Source: Anastrepha obliqua (lineage: Eukaryota; Arthropoda; Insecta; Diptera; Tephritidae). From it: a DNA stretch of 64,000 nucleotides. Made by a program: the position numbers and the translations under genes. Each line of letters opens with the position of its first letter. Position 1 is the first letter of the stretch. The notes under the pieces were generated by a model that was given only the letters and a program-made list of their open reading frames with translations, was not told the DNA's origin and ran no database searches. Shown one piece after another: positions 12,312-22,565 of the stretch. Location of the stretch: assembly GCF_027943255.1 (NCBI RefSeq), contig NC_072896.1, forward strand, positions 118,947,879-119,011,878. The letters are read 5' to 3'.

Positions 12312-14764
12312 CAGCCGTTAGCATATACATAGTTATTGGGTAGCAATACACTTGAGGTACGCCACGGTAGCCCAATTTCGTAAAAGTTATCGCCCTTTTT
12401 ACAAGTGTTATTCGCAATACTCACAGCTTTGGCATCTTCTTCCGACAGTAGCTGAGTAGGTTTGGATGACTCTAACGTGAAGAATTCTTTTACGGTCTCG
12501 TGCAGCTCATCGTATCTTTTTTGACAATCGCATGTATGTATATTTAGTCGATATTCGGCAGTCTGTCTTGAATTGCACCCCTGCAACGCCCATCCTAAAC
12601 GGGTCTTTGACGCTATGGGCTGGAACCAGGTTCCCTCTCTAATTTTGAGTGGAATTGCCAACCTCCAGTTGTCCGCACCGATAAGCAATGATGGTCTTAC
12701 GTTATTATATGATGCAATTGGCAGTCCCGCTAGATATGGATATAGCCGCTCCATCGCAGATGCATTGATTGACTGTGCCGGAAGATTGAGATCGTCAACA
12801 GTATGAATATTCTTGAGAGTATATTTCTGCCAATTTGTCACACTCGAAATTTCGATGGCCGCCCGCACAGAATTTTCTTCAACACGCGTCGTGTTACCTG
12901 TCCACCGCAAACACAGAGAGTCTCGTTCACCTTTCAAGCCTAATTCATCAAATATTCTCTTTTCCATTAGCGTCACAGAAGAGCCTTCATCTAAAAATGC
13001 AAATATATTCAGTACTTTATTTTTAGAATAAATGCGAATCGGAACGATTCTGAAGAGTGGCTGCATTTCTTCGTGGCTGCTACTGTGCGTATTTATCTGC
13101 GCATCTAAAAATTCGTTTGTATTTGTACTTACGGCGATGGGTTTTTGTTGGCTCATTACCGTGATTGTTTTATGTAGTAACGGATTATGTTTTATAGTGC
13201 AACTATCTACACCACATACTTTATTCATAAAACATTTCCGTCTATGCGGATTCAAACATTGGCGACAGAGGTTGTTCGCCTTAACTTCCTCCCATTTTCG
13301 CTGAAGTGTAAATTTTTTAAAAGTGTCGCATTGCATTACCTTATGATCGTTGCTCTTGCAAATTATACACTGCTTGCTCCTTGGTATGTTGCGAGCTGGT
13401 GATGGATGCTGAGTGTTCACGTCGATAGTATGCGTGTTAACCGTAGCACTACTTTTAGCAGGTGCTAAAGAGACGACAGTACTGGCCGCTTCGGCTAGAT
13501 TGTACAACCAGTCGCTGAATTGTTTCACCACCGGAGTCTTTTCATCTTTCGGGTGAACCGCCCAGTTCAGCTTTTGGTTGTTGGGGAGCTTGTCAACCAA
13601 CTCCTTGACGAGCAGTGGGTTATGCAGGTGCATGTACATTTGGCATCCCTCCATCGTGGCACAAATATTCCTGACGCAGAGTGCAAATTCAATAAGGCCC
13701 TCCAATTTATCCTTCAGTGCAGGCATAGCACGAGCTTTATTCATTGCGCGCTCAAGGATGTGTTCAGGTCTGCCAAAGCACATTCTAAGAGTTTTTATGA
13801 TCTCAGGGACCATGGACGGCAAAAACAATTTACATTTTACCATCTCCCGTGCTTTGCCTTTAAGGCTCTCTTGTAATCTAATTAAATTCTCCGCATCGGT
13901 GTACCCTGCGACCGTAGTGCTGTTATCGAAACTGCTAATAAACAGCGGCCATTCTTCAGGATCGCCATTAAAGGTTGGGAGCTGCTTAGGTATGGCCTGC
14001 CTTGCTGCTAATTGCCCAGGTGTAGGCCCATTGCTAAAAGAGGCCATCGAAGTGCTGGATGAGGGCAGGTCGTTATACTGCGAAAGAATCTTATATTTGT
14101 TGTCCAAATATTGTTGTTGCAATTTCATCTGCTCTTCCAACTTTTCAAGCTGAAGGTTTCGATATGTTTCCGAGTTGAATGGCATCTGCATACCTTGGCC
14201 ATTTCGTATACCTACTTGCTGCACCGACGAGAATACTTTTGGTTGACTGTACGAGATCTCATTTGCAGAGGTGGCGATGCTGCCCGTTGTGAATTGTTGT
14301 AGCCCTGGGTTATACTCACTTGATTTATTTGGCAGTTGCGATCCCTGAACTGATGTACTGGGTTCGAAATTCCAGTTCGAAGAAGCGCAGGTCGAAAAGT
14401 TCGTGGATACTGGAGTAGCGGTAGTAACTGTAGAATTTGCTATATTAGTCGCAGGTTTTAGAAGCGGATTGACTGTTGAGTTAGATATCTTCGCAATTGT
14501 TGGAAACGTTGGGAGAAAATTCACGTGCCGGTTACCTTGCTTGGTAGTTGGCGATGACGATGCGGTTGGATGTGCGTTCGTGGTTGATGCATGATTCTGG
14601 CAGCTTTCACAGCTCCAGCTTTCGTCAGCCACGTTGCTATGTACTCCAACGCAGTTGAAGTGCTGCCAGGCGTCGCAGGTGTCACACTGGACCATACTCT
14701 CGTTGTCCGCTGCGTCACATTTTCGACAACTTTGCCCCGTTGTTTCTTCGTCCATATTGACCAT
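12311..14764 (-). CDS. BEL/Pao Gag-protease polyprotein (817 aa)
   Basis: Intact 817-codon frame. Residues 13-55 form a PHD-type zinc finger (C4HC3: Cys13, 16, 27, 30, His35, Cys38, 52, 55). A Gln-, Ser- and Thr-rich linker follows, then the retrotransposon Gag core of BEL/Pao elements (QLPTFNGDPEEWPLF onward). Next come Cys/His knuckles (CIICKSNDHKVMQC, and a second CRQC...H cluster) that should bind RNA. The aspartic protease region carries FAFLDEGSSVTLM, with Asp-Glu-Gly-Ser where retroviral proteases have Asp-Thr/Ser-Gly, as is usual for this superfamily. The stop TGA overlaps the ATG of the following frame. I read the break as decay rather than programmed frameshifting, because further lesions follow. 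Confidence 0.9.
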   Translation of the reverse strand: MVNMDEETTGQSCRKCDAADNESMVQCDTCDAWQHFNCVGVHSNVADESWSCESCQNHASTTNAHPTASSSPTTKQGNRHVNFLPTFPTIAKISNSTVNPLLKPATNIANSTVTTATPVSTNFSTCASSNWNFEPSTSVQGSQLPNKSSEYNPGLQQFTTGSIATSANEISYSQPKVFSSVQQVGIRNGQGMQMPFNSETYRNLQLEKLEEQMKLQQQYLDNKYKILSQYNDLPSSSTSMASFSNGPTPGQLAARQAIPKQLPTFNGDPEEWPLFISSFDNSTTVAGYTDAENLIRLQESLKGKAREMVKCKLFLPSMVPEIIKTLRMCFGRPEHILERAMNKARAMPALKDKLEGLIEFALCVRNICATMEGCQMYMHLHNPLLVKELVDKLPNNQKLNWAVHPKDEKTPVVKQFSDWLYNLAEAASTVVSLAPAKSSATVNTHTIDVNTQHPSPARNIPRSKQCIICKSNDHKVMQCDTFKKFTLQRKWEEVKANNLCRQCLNPHRRKCFMNKVCGVDSCTIKHNPLLHKTITVMSQQKPIAVSTNTNEFLDAQINTHSSSHEEMQPLFRIVPIRIYSKNKVLNIFAFLDEGSSVTLMEKRIFDELGLKGERDSLCLRWTGNTTRVEENSVRAAIEISSVTNWQKYTLKNIHTVDDLNLPAQSINASAMERLYPYLAGLPIASYNNVRPSLLIGADNWRLAIPLKIREGTWFQPIASKTRLGWALQGCNSRQTAEYRLNIHTCDCQKRYDELHETVKEFFTLESSKPTQLLSEEDAKAVSIANNTCKKGDNFYEIGLPWRTSSVLLPNNYVYANG

Positions 14765-14873
14765 TTAGCAAATATTAAAATTAGTTAAATCAAATTTAAT
14801 TTTACGGCAAAAGAATTTTAAAGAATTACGGCAAAAAGGTTTCAAAGAATCACCAAAAAAAGTTTTAAAGAAT
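14765..14873 (-). other. BEL/Pao leader region
   Basis: About 109 bp between the 5' LTR and the Gag start. It contains imperfect repeats built on ATTCTTTAAAA and TTTTTGCCGTAA. A primer-binding site should begin close to the LTR. A TGGTGATTC string lies about 20 nt inside, but I could not match it confidently to a specific tRNA. Confidence 0.5.
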
Positions 14874-15257
14874 TGTTGCGCGTATTTTTCATGCGCGGCA
14901 GTCGTATTGTTTCTAATTCAAACACAAATTTTCAACAGCGTCCGTACGCTTTAAAACTTTTTGTATTTCTGTCTTATTTCTTACGACTACTCCGATTTAC
15001 ACCAAGTGACACATATTTATAGCTAGTCAGAGTGGCCTGATATTACAGTTAGATTTAGTAAATATGTAATAAATAGCAATAGAATGTATGTTACTGTAAT
15101 TATGCTTACTGTATGTATATATGCAAATAATGAGAGATGCTCATAACATAACAGAAATAAAGTGCAAGTGAGAAAGAATGCGAATATGAGAATAATGGCA
15201 ACATACAAAAATAAGAGAATGATATTTACTGCTCGGCCGTACTTTTCGTCGGGAACA
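14874..15257 (-). repeat. BEL/Pao 5' LTR
   Basis: Transcriptionally upstream LTR, 384 bp. It differs from the other LTR at one position that I can see (C here, T in the left copy, within CTAATTCAAAYACAAA). It should contain promoter and polyadenylation signals. I see no unambiguous TATA box. Confidence 0.95.
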
Positions 15258-15597
15258 CTATCTGCGACGGTGAGCCCCGAATTAAGTACCCAGTATCAGA
15301 TCCGTTTTTTCCGGATTTACTTCAAGGCCTCGACTTTTACATCAAAGTGATAGTCTGTTGAGAGATCTTTGTTGAGGATCATGTAATTTTGGAAGGTGTT
15401 TCCCCTAAATTGGTATAACAATATCATCGGCATATGATCCCATTTTTTCAAGTTCTTGAAGAAGATTATTGACAGTTAAGTTCCATAGCAGTGGAGAGAT
15501 TACCCCACCTTGAGGTTTCTTAATGGATGTGTCACCCAGATTTGCGCTTATCATTCGCCCAGTTAGCATTCGTTCTATGTACAAACGAGACTAGCGC
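15258..15597 (-). pseudogene. Non-LTR RT catalytic fragment
   Basis: Right-hand piece of the older non-LTR copy. On the minus strand it reads LTGRMISANLGD, then PQGGVISPLLWNLTVNNLL, then GSYADDIVI: the RT strand-loop-strand and the YADD catalytic box (near 15420-15440). A stop follows soon after YADD, and about 30 residues before the thumb appear to be deleted. The 5' truncation at 15597 coincides with the target duplication. Confidence 0.8.
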
Positions 15598-15685
15598 TTT
15601 AGCTTATTTCTTTTAGCCTTTTTCTTTGTGCTTGGCAATCGTTTGAATTCAGGAAGTCGCGTGATTTTCCTTTGTTGTTTCTGTT

Positions 15686-15900
15686 GTGGTCGCAAAGTTA
15701 ATGAAAATAGGGTCCCAATTCGTTCCACATCGCTCCTATACTCCAGACTTGGCTCCTTCGGTCTGCTATTTGTTCCCCAATTTGAAGAAATGTCTGACGG
15801 GAAAAGGATTTTACTCAAACGAGGAGGTGATTGCAGAAAGGAATCTCTATTTTTCAGACTTTGGCCAATTCTATTTTTAAACTTTTCAAACGATCCGTGT
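15686..15900 (+). pseudogene. Mariner transposase C-terminal fragment
   Basis: The plus strand encodes FVPHRSYTPDLAPSVCYLF followed by NLKKCLTGKGFYSNEEVI. This is the mariner block around the third catalytic Asp, but the motif reads APSVCY, so the Asp is replaced by Val. There is no N-terminal half and no terminal repeat. It is a dead fragment of a DD34D-type element. Confidence 0.7.
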
Positions 15901-16114
15901 AAATCAACTGATTGCGAGTTACGAAATTTAAATTTTAATACTGTAAAAGATTTTCATTTTAGTGGTGAAATAAAATTTTTTTGTATATTTTTGAGAAGCT
16001 GTGGAGACAGAGAAACCAGCAGGGTAATTTGATTGAAAAAAGGTGTAAATCCTGTTCGTAGATATTTGTAAACTAAATATAATTTTATTGCCTCCAGTTT
16101 AGAACCAATTGTGC

Positions 16115-16280
16115 GAAATATATTAGTTCGGGGAAAAAGAAATCCATTATTTTTGCGTAAAAGTTTTGCGCAAATGATGCAAAACTCTTGTATGGTCGAT
16201 CTTTAGCTGCTGGGCGATGCTACGACTATTAAGATGCTAGTCAACTTCGATTCTTTCTGTGGTTTTATCGATATTTTCGA
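16115..16280 (-). pseudogene. Mariner helix-turn-helix fragment with one end
   Basis: The minus strand reads ENIDKTTERIEVD, a stop, then SRSIAQQLKIDHTRVLHHL, the N-terminal DNA-binding HTH of a mariner transposase. It runs directly into TAGTTCGGGGAAAAAGAAAT, which looks like a mariner tip, so the catalytic part is missing. No second end was found. Confidence 0.5.
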
Positions 16281-16309
16281 CATTATTAGCATTTGTTTAA
16301 AATCCAAAA

Positions 16310-16530
16310 CCTGAACGGATTGGTTTTCACAGTCGCCTGATACAAACATTATCGGAAATGTTTGGGCAAAACTTAAGCAAAAACTGAGAGGAAACCAAGC
16401 GTGGACGGTCATATTGTTATCAAGGCAAATTCGACTGATTTGGAGGTGATTACCTGCATAACGTGCGCAAAAATTAACACAAAATATGACTCGAAAATGT
16501 GAAGCCATTATAAGGTAGATATCCATAGAT
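16310..16530 (+). pseudogene. Tc1-like (DD34E) transposase C-terminal fragment
   Basis: The plus strand reads SPDTNIIGNVWAKLKQKLRG, then LLSRQIRLIWR and, after two stops, AQKLTQNMTRKCEAII. This matches the C-terminal end of Tc1-type transposases, where the block normally holds the catalytic Glu just before the Asn-Val-Trp. Here Gly occupies that position, so the catalytic residue is lost. Confidence 0.65.
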
Positions 16531-16610
16531 GTCGCTAGGAGTATTTTTAAACCTTCCCAAATGTCTTGTTTTTTTCGTCTGTCATCTGTCAACAATATTC
16601 AGGTCATTGA

Positions 16611-16890
16611 TTGTTAAGTTTCATACAACAATGCATTTTTGTCGCTCTTATTTCGCTCAAATTTCGTGCCTTCAAACTACGATTTGCGCACATCGTTGAT
16701 TTTCTGTTATCAATTGAAGAAAAACGCTTTCAAGCTCATCAAATGCTTATAGAAGCTCATGGTGGACATGCTCTAAGTAGAGCACAGTGCTTCAGGTGCG
16801 GCCAAAGACGGCCAATTTGTTTGGCGCGGCATCCACAAATTGCTTGGGAGCAGGGAAAAATGAGTCGCTAGCGATGGCTATTATTTTAAA
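16611..16890 (+). pseudogene. Internally deleted mariner remnant
   Basis: The plus strand encodes a mariner N-terminal HTH segment (RFQAHQMLIEAHGGHALSRA, then QCFR). A different frame at 16845-16888 gives VASDGYYFKD and a stop, a typical mariner C-terminus. The two are joined with nearly all of the catalytic core missing. Confidence 0.5.
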
Positions 16891-17733
16891 GATTAAATTT
16901 GTAACCATTTTTTGTTAATAAATGTTTGAAGTTGAAAAAAAAGTTTCATTTCATAGGTATCATAAATATAATAAATAGCACAAATATAATGAATATTATA
17001 AACCCATACATTGAAGTTAGCTTGAATCGAATTGGTCAAATAATTTCCAACTTATGGCGGTCACACTTCTATTAGCATCAAAACACTATAAACAACTATA
17101 GCACTGGGATTTTTTGGCGAGTTTTAATAACTTACAATTAACCGAATTCAATTTCAATTAATTTAGAAAAACAAATCAATGAAAATATACCTAATTTTCG
17201 TGCCAAAATCTTATGAATTCAAGTTTGAAAGTTTGTAGAAATAAAAAAAATATAACGAATTTTTATAAAATATTCACACTTTTTACTGAGAATTTTTAGA
17301 AAAATTTCGGGTATGCAGTTTTGTTGAATATGCAGTGAAAATTTTTTGAATTTGTTTCAAATTTCCACAAGGCTTTTAACTTGGATTTATATTATTTTGG
17401 TAGGAGAATACATTCAAATATACGTTAGAACCCTGCAGCTCCCATAAACACATTTGTCAATTCTCCTGCTGTCAGCTTATTGGACTCACTGCCCCTTTAC
17501 AACCTTACAAAGAGAAATTGATTCGTGGTGTATATTTGAGGTAGGAGAAGTACGCCCTCATACGTGATACATAAACTTGGCTTTGAAGGCTGTGAAAATC
17601 ACATTTGGTGCATTTAAATAGTAAAATCCCTTTGTAAATTTTTTATAATTCAATTTCTAAAATTCGGCAGACTCATAAATTAACTTTTTTACTTTTAGTT
17701 TTGATTATCAATTTTTTTCTTTCAAATTTTCAG
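16891..17733. other. Probable intron upstream of the host exon
   Basis: AT-rich single-copy-looking DNA with no transposon signature that I recognise. It ends in a pyrimidine-rich stretch and the acceptor TTTCAAATTTTCAG (17720-17733). Confidence 0.5.
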
Positions 17734-17867
17734 ATGCCAATAAAAAGTCATCAATGCCCACTGTGACGCCAATACAAGGCCCCATATTCCTAAAAAATGG
17801 AACAGCGCCGGTGGTACCGCTTTTCTCGTATCCTACACTAAATAATGGCTCCTTCGTACAAATACCG
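17734..17867 (+). CDS. Orphan internal exon of an unidentified host gene
   Basis: A 134-nt block framed by a strong acceptor (pyrimidine-rich, ending TTTTCAG at 17733) and a strong donor (CCG/GTAAGTGG, GT at 17868). One frame is open throughout. The exon begins with the last two bases of a split codon and then has 44 full codons, ending in phase 0. The peptide is A-N-K-K-S-S-M, then PTVTPIQGPIFLKNGTAPVV and PLFSYPTLNNGSFVQIP: balanced composition, one N-glycosylation-like NGT and one NGS, and codon use unlike the AT-rich surroundings. I do not recognise the protein. A start at the internal ATG (17754) would need no upstream exon, but the acceptor argues for an internal exon. Confidence 0.6.
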
Positions 17868-20684
17868 GTAAGTGGAGTGAATGAGAAAAAATCACAAAAC
17901 AAAAAAATTAATAATTATTTTACCACACATTCGAAATATTATAAATATATGAAATATTAAAAAGAAAAAATGAATTGAGCAAAAGAAAGAAATGAGAAGA
18001 TGAATCCCACTCATAAATTTACTTTTAATTGGTATTCAGAGCACAACAACATACGCGAGAGAGCAGTTATTGATTTAGTATAGAGAATCACGTTTGTAGT
18101 CGTAGTGAATGGAAGAATCAAAAGGCGTTAGAGCGGCTAAAGAGCAGCAATACCGCAAGATTTGCATTAATGATAAATGTCTACATAATTGCCATTAGCT
18201 AATGACCAATCCAACCAATCCAGTGATCCATTTAGATGTGGATTATTAGTGAGTTGATGACGGCAGAGGGTGGTAGAGAAATGATGAATTTTCTAAATCA
18301 ATAAAATCGTAGTTTTGACTTGTTGCTGGTGCTCGTAATTGATATTACAATGAATATTGAATATTATTAATGGGGTATACTCGTACATACATACATTAAT
18401 ATGAGTTGTCAGTAAGCGCAGCTGTGGTGTTTAGAATCAGTATTTATTTTTTTTAATTATTTACTGGTTGGTGCACTTTTTCTGTTTGTTTCAAAATGAA
18501 GTTGGGGAAGAAATCAATAACAATATTAATATTTTTTTACAAAATTTAGAAAAAAAAACATGTTACGCTTATAAATTAATAGCGGGAAAGTGTTGAAATC
18601 GCATATAAAGGGAAATCCCTGTAAATCTATTAAGAATATTGGAAAGCGGCAATGGTCACTTCACAAACTTTTTCGAGATTTGTTTCTTTATTTCTTTTTT
18701 TATTAACAGATTCTTAACACCTTGAACGCTATGTCGCCGTAAAATTTTGTCTACCAATGTTACCGTTATTAACCAAATAGCTCGTTTTAACTATCCATTT
18801 CTTCTGCGCAAAGAGCAGCTGATATACTGAGTTTCGTTACAATATCTTAATTATTTTTATTATATTTTCTTCATTGAACGAACTTAGAGACAGAAGGAAG
18901 CCAAAATATATTTTATAATTATTGCCTGATTTTAGGTATTTTATTTTTCAATAATTAAATCAATTGCCAATTTTTATTGAATTCAACTGATTTAGAAACT
19001 CAGACTTTCATTTTAAGGTCGCCGGTTCTATGCACATTGCTTAAATTATTCGTATTTCCTTTCCTCGATATCAGCCCTTACACCCAGTTTGAGCAATTTT
19101 TTGTGATAAATTGCTGAAATGGTATCGTTTTGGAATTTTTTGAAAATAACCGGCGTGTAGCAGAGGGCCATTGTTATAGTTCGAAATATTGCCCAAAATT
19201 CCAATAAAAAATTAGCCAATAAAAAATAGAACCAATTTCACGTGTACTAAGCCTGACACGATTTATGTATAGTATAAGTTTATGTTAATGAGAGCACTAA
19301 TGTTAGTTTCATGTTGATAACATCCGGATAACAATGTAAATGAAATGCAATGCATCGTCTCTGTCTGTGCAATGTTAAATAATACAATAACTGTTGAATG
19401 GGAAACTATGTTACGGAACTTAATCACTTCGATTAGTAACAAAGAAGTAGATACTGAGAAAGTACTGTTGGAACTGAGTACTATGCAACTGAGCTGCTTG
19501 GTCGTGCGACGTGTTTAATTATCTGTTTATTGGAATGGCAAAGCCTCTCGCTGTACTAAATTTAATTATTTAAGTCGAGTGTGCTGAGCTTCGTTGTGAT
19601 ATCTTAAATGTTCTTATTCCTTGCACACACCCACAGACTGAAAGGCGAAGACTAACTCTTTTCCTCTATACGTTCTGAGCATTTTAATATAGACATTTAT
19701 TTTTATTTATTTATTTAATTATCTTTTTATGATTATTTTTATACTCATTCAGGAATGTCTAATCAGAATTCAGACGGGGCATTTAAGAGATTTACTCATA
19801 ACTGCAATAATACAAGTATTTTAAAATATTTAGCATTGCCAAGTGTAGTAAAATTAAATTTCCAACAAAAGAAACCATTTAATTGCTAAAAAATATTGCT
19901 ATTGAATTTTAACGAATTAATAATTATAAAACTAAAATAACACAAAATTTCGAAGTAATTAATTCGACTTGTTACATATCTAGAAAGTAATTTTTGACGT
20001 GATAACGTCTTATAATTCGATGTAGCCGGCTGCACGCACCAAAAAATGCAGCGTGACATTGCTCATGCGGTATTATCTCACTTATGCGGCGTTACCTTGC
20101 TTGAACTGCAAGCGACAGCGCGGAACGAACGTCAAAGAGGCACAATCGGTTCGGCAATGTTCGACATCTGGCTCTCTCCTACTTGAGTGAGCATATATAT
20201 GTATGTATATGTATAGTATATGCGCATTTGTATATAAATTCACATATTTGTATTTGCATATGCCTTCTTCCTGTGTGCATGGTAATGAACCATTTCTCTG
20301 TTGAGAATAGGACGATGATAGGAAAAGTAGGAAATGAAAAGGAGTGTTTCGAGTGTAAAGTGTCTTGAAAAAGGCAAATCGATGATGTTGCCTCTTAATG
20401 TTGTTGACTTATTAACGTCTGATGCACAATCGAAATTGAACATATCTTTCATGAATTTGATAAATGTTCACGTTTGTGTAAATGTAACTTGACCTATTCC
20501 ATTGCGATTCCATTTACATACTCCTCTATATCCATACAAAATATCTATCAAACAAATAAAATTAAAATTTTGTTTTGAAAATTGTAACCATTACATCAGT
20601 ATTTTCTTATGACGTTGTCACGTTAAGCTATCGTCAGTAAACCGACTTTACAGACAACCTCTTTTTTAATTGCATTTACACTGA
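17868..20684. other. Probable intron downstream of the host exon
   Basis: About 2.8 kb of AT-rich DNA with no recognised transposon. At 20020-20160 it becomes less AT-rich (CGGCTGCACGCACC, GACAGCGCGGAACG). That stretch could be a regulatory block or a fragment of an unrecognised element. A TATATGTATGTATATG microsatellite follows at about 20195-20220. Confidence 0.45.
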
Positions 20685-21526
20685 CTTGCTTGGGATCCCC
20701 TTGACCACCTTCGGTCTGCTTCTAGAAAGATGGTCGTCGTGCCAACACAGTGAGCGCTGGGCAAGAACACAAACTTGTAAGGCTGCGAAACCCTTCTAGC
20801 CACAAGTGCCTCGGAGGCGTTTGGGGGATCTTCTGAAGTTGACAAAAGCGCAGCTCTCAAATTTCGTGGGTGTCCTCGCAGGACACTATTCGCGAGGTTT
20901 TTCATGCTGTGATACTTGGAATCACCTCGACTCCTCTCATCTCAGCACCTTCTCCTTACCTGCCTTGCTCTCGCGGGGCTAAGATTTAAGTTCTCACTTC
21001 TGTACTACGTCTGCTGATATAACAGGCTTAGCTATTAAAAATCTGATGGACTTCGTCAACAGCATTAAAAGGTTAACACAACCACAACGCATTTATCTTT
21101 CGTAATCCACATATACTCAGCCCTCCCCCTCCTTTCGCCTTAAAAAAAATCTTAAAACGGCGAAAATTTCTGCAAAGAACATTAAACTGTATTATTTCTG
21201 GTTCGAGGTTCGTATTGTCGATTCGGATCTGAGACATTGAGTGAATAGAGTGCAAAACGTATACAAATTTTTTGAACCCTTTCCACTCAATTTATATGGA
21301 CTGCCTGATAAATTCTTCAAATAAAAGCAATGCGAAGACTGACGTCTTACAAAAATGAGCATAGAAATTAATTGGAACTTCCTAATTTAAGTTTTCCCTC
21401 TGTGCTCCTCCTTCATTTCTTCCCAGCCTTCGTATCTCCTTTACAATGATACAAAAGACGACTTTTTTTATTTTCATTCACGAATATCCTCTCTACGGGC
21501 AACCATTTCAACCTAACCTAACCTAA
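20685..21526 (+). mobile_element. RNase H-bearing non-LTR 3' fragment with (CCTAA)n tail
   Basis: The plus strand encodes the end of the RNase H region and the C-terminus: GIPLTTFGLLLERW, SERWARTQTCKAAKPF, LLKLTKAQLSNFVGVLAGH, then a degraded Cys-rich part and IKNLMDFVNSIKRLT. Several stops and frame changes make it a pseudogene. It is closely related to the minus-strand copy at 30.1-30.8 kb. The 3' UTR ends in AACCTAACCTAACCTAA at 21510-21526. Confidence 0.75.
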
Positions 21527-22565
21527 GTGCGTGATAATATTGAGCCTGAAATAAAATAGACCTGAAATCTTTAATCCCATCAGGCGAAGTAAGATCTGTT
21601 TCGATTCCTTTTGGATGAAATACACAAACGTTATATGCATAAAGTTATAGTACCACTAGTCAGCAGGGGTATAAACCTGTGCGCTCTTGTATACTTCCGT
21701 TATCGACTCCTCCAATCTTCTCTGCCACCTGAATTGGTATTATATCTAAATGAAGCGCATTGAAACTCATACAAATGCTCGTAGTTTTCAACCCTCAAAA
21801 ATTCAACAGACACAACGATTCCATTGTTCGGGCATACAATAATAATTGATTGAATGATTTTTAATTGTACAACTTTATAACTGGAAATGAGCGCATTTGG
21901 CGCGTGAAGCGTGACTTGATAGAAAACCAATCGAGTTAATAGAAAATCATTTTAGAGCCACTCTTTCGACTTAGGCATTATTGATTTTAAATGCTCTTAA
22001 AGAATATAAAGAAATACGAAGAAAAAATAATAGCAAGAGAAATAACAAAAACAGTAGAAAAATAAAGAAATATTTCGAAATATATGAGAATGAGAAAAAT
22101 GGCATATTTCGCTTTCTGAGATTTGGAAAATCATTTAAAAATAGTAAATAAATTTTTATAAAATTATTTTTAATTTTAATAAATTAATAAAAATATAAAA
22201 TATTGTAAATAAATTGGATCAAATATATTTTAATTTTTTTATTTAATTTAAATAAATTTTTATTAAATTATTTTTAATTTTAATAAATTATTAAAAATAT
22301 AAAATATTGTAAATAAATGGGATCAAATATATTTTCTGTTTGATATTTGTAAATGATATTTGTGAGCATAACTGGGGGCATGGTCCCTTCTTGAGCCAAG
22401 TTACTGCACACGCAAAATTTTTCTAAAAATTAAGATTGAAAAGTTCAAAATCTGGATACAAATTTGTTGAAGTTTTCCGAATTTTTAAAGAGTTTAAAAG
22501 TTTGAATTAGAAGTATATGTTTTTAGTTAAAACATTAAAAATATAAAAATAACAAAAATGATATA
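21527..22565. other. Non-coding, no gene recognised
   Basis: AT-rich. It contains a local duplication: TTTAATAAATTAATAAAAAT and neighbouring bases occur at 22160-22200 and again at 22270-22305. No coding signal. Confidence 0.5.

Larger units (their letters stand above)
8791..15257 (-). mobile_element. BEL/Pao LTR retrotransposon, nearly complete, young
   Basis: A 6467-bp element transcribed right to left, with 384-bp LTRs at both ends (TGTTCCC...CGCAACA in the sense direction) and a perfect 5-bp target duplication CTATC (8786-8790 and 15258-15262). Comparing the two LTRs by eye I find one substitution, so insertion was recent. Internal order: leader, Gag with an N-terminal PHD finger, protease, RT, RNase H, integrase. 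Domain order and the YVDD motif fit the BEL/Pao superfamily. Pol is broken in three places, so this copy is not autonomous as it stands. Confidence 0.95.
7335..15597 (-). mobile_element. RNase H-bearing non-LTR retrotransposon, 5'-truncated, carrying two insertions
   Basis: One non-LTR copy (I/LOA-like because it carries RNase H; clade not proven) whose pieces lie at 7335-8246, 8503-8790 and 15258-15597. An 11-bp direct repeat, TTTAGCTTATT, flanks the whole composite (7324-7334 and 15598-15608), so all three pieces entered in a single event. The 3' end, on the left, carries a (TTAGG)3 tail as read on the top strand. Reading on the minus strand from the right: RT catalytic region, RT thumb, RNase H, then a C-terminal Cys-rich motif. 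A BEL/Pao element and an RTE-like fragment inserted later. Confidence 0.85.

Noticed and set aside
13578..14153. A 191-codon plus-strand frame
   Set aside because: It lies antisense to the BEL/Pao Gag region, whose frame is clearly the real one.
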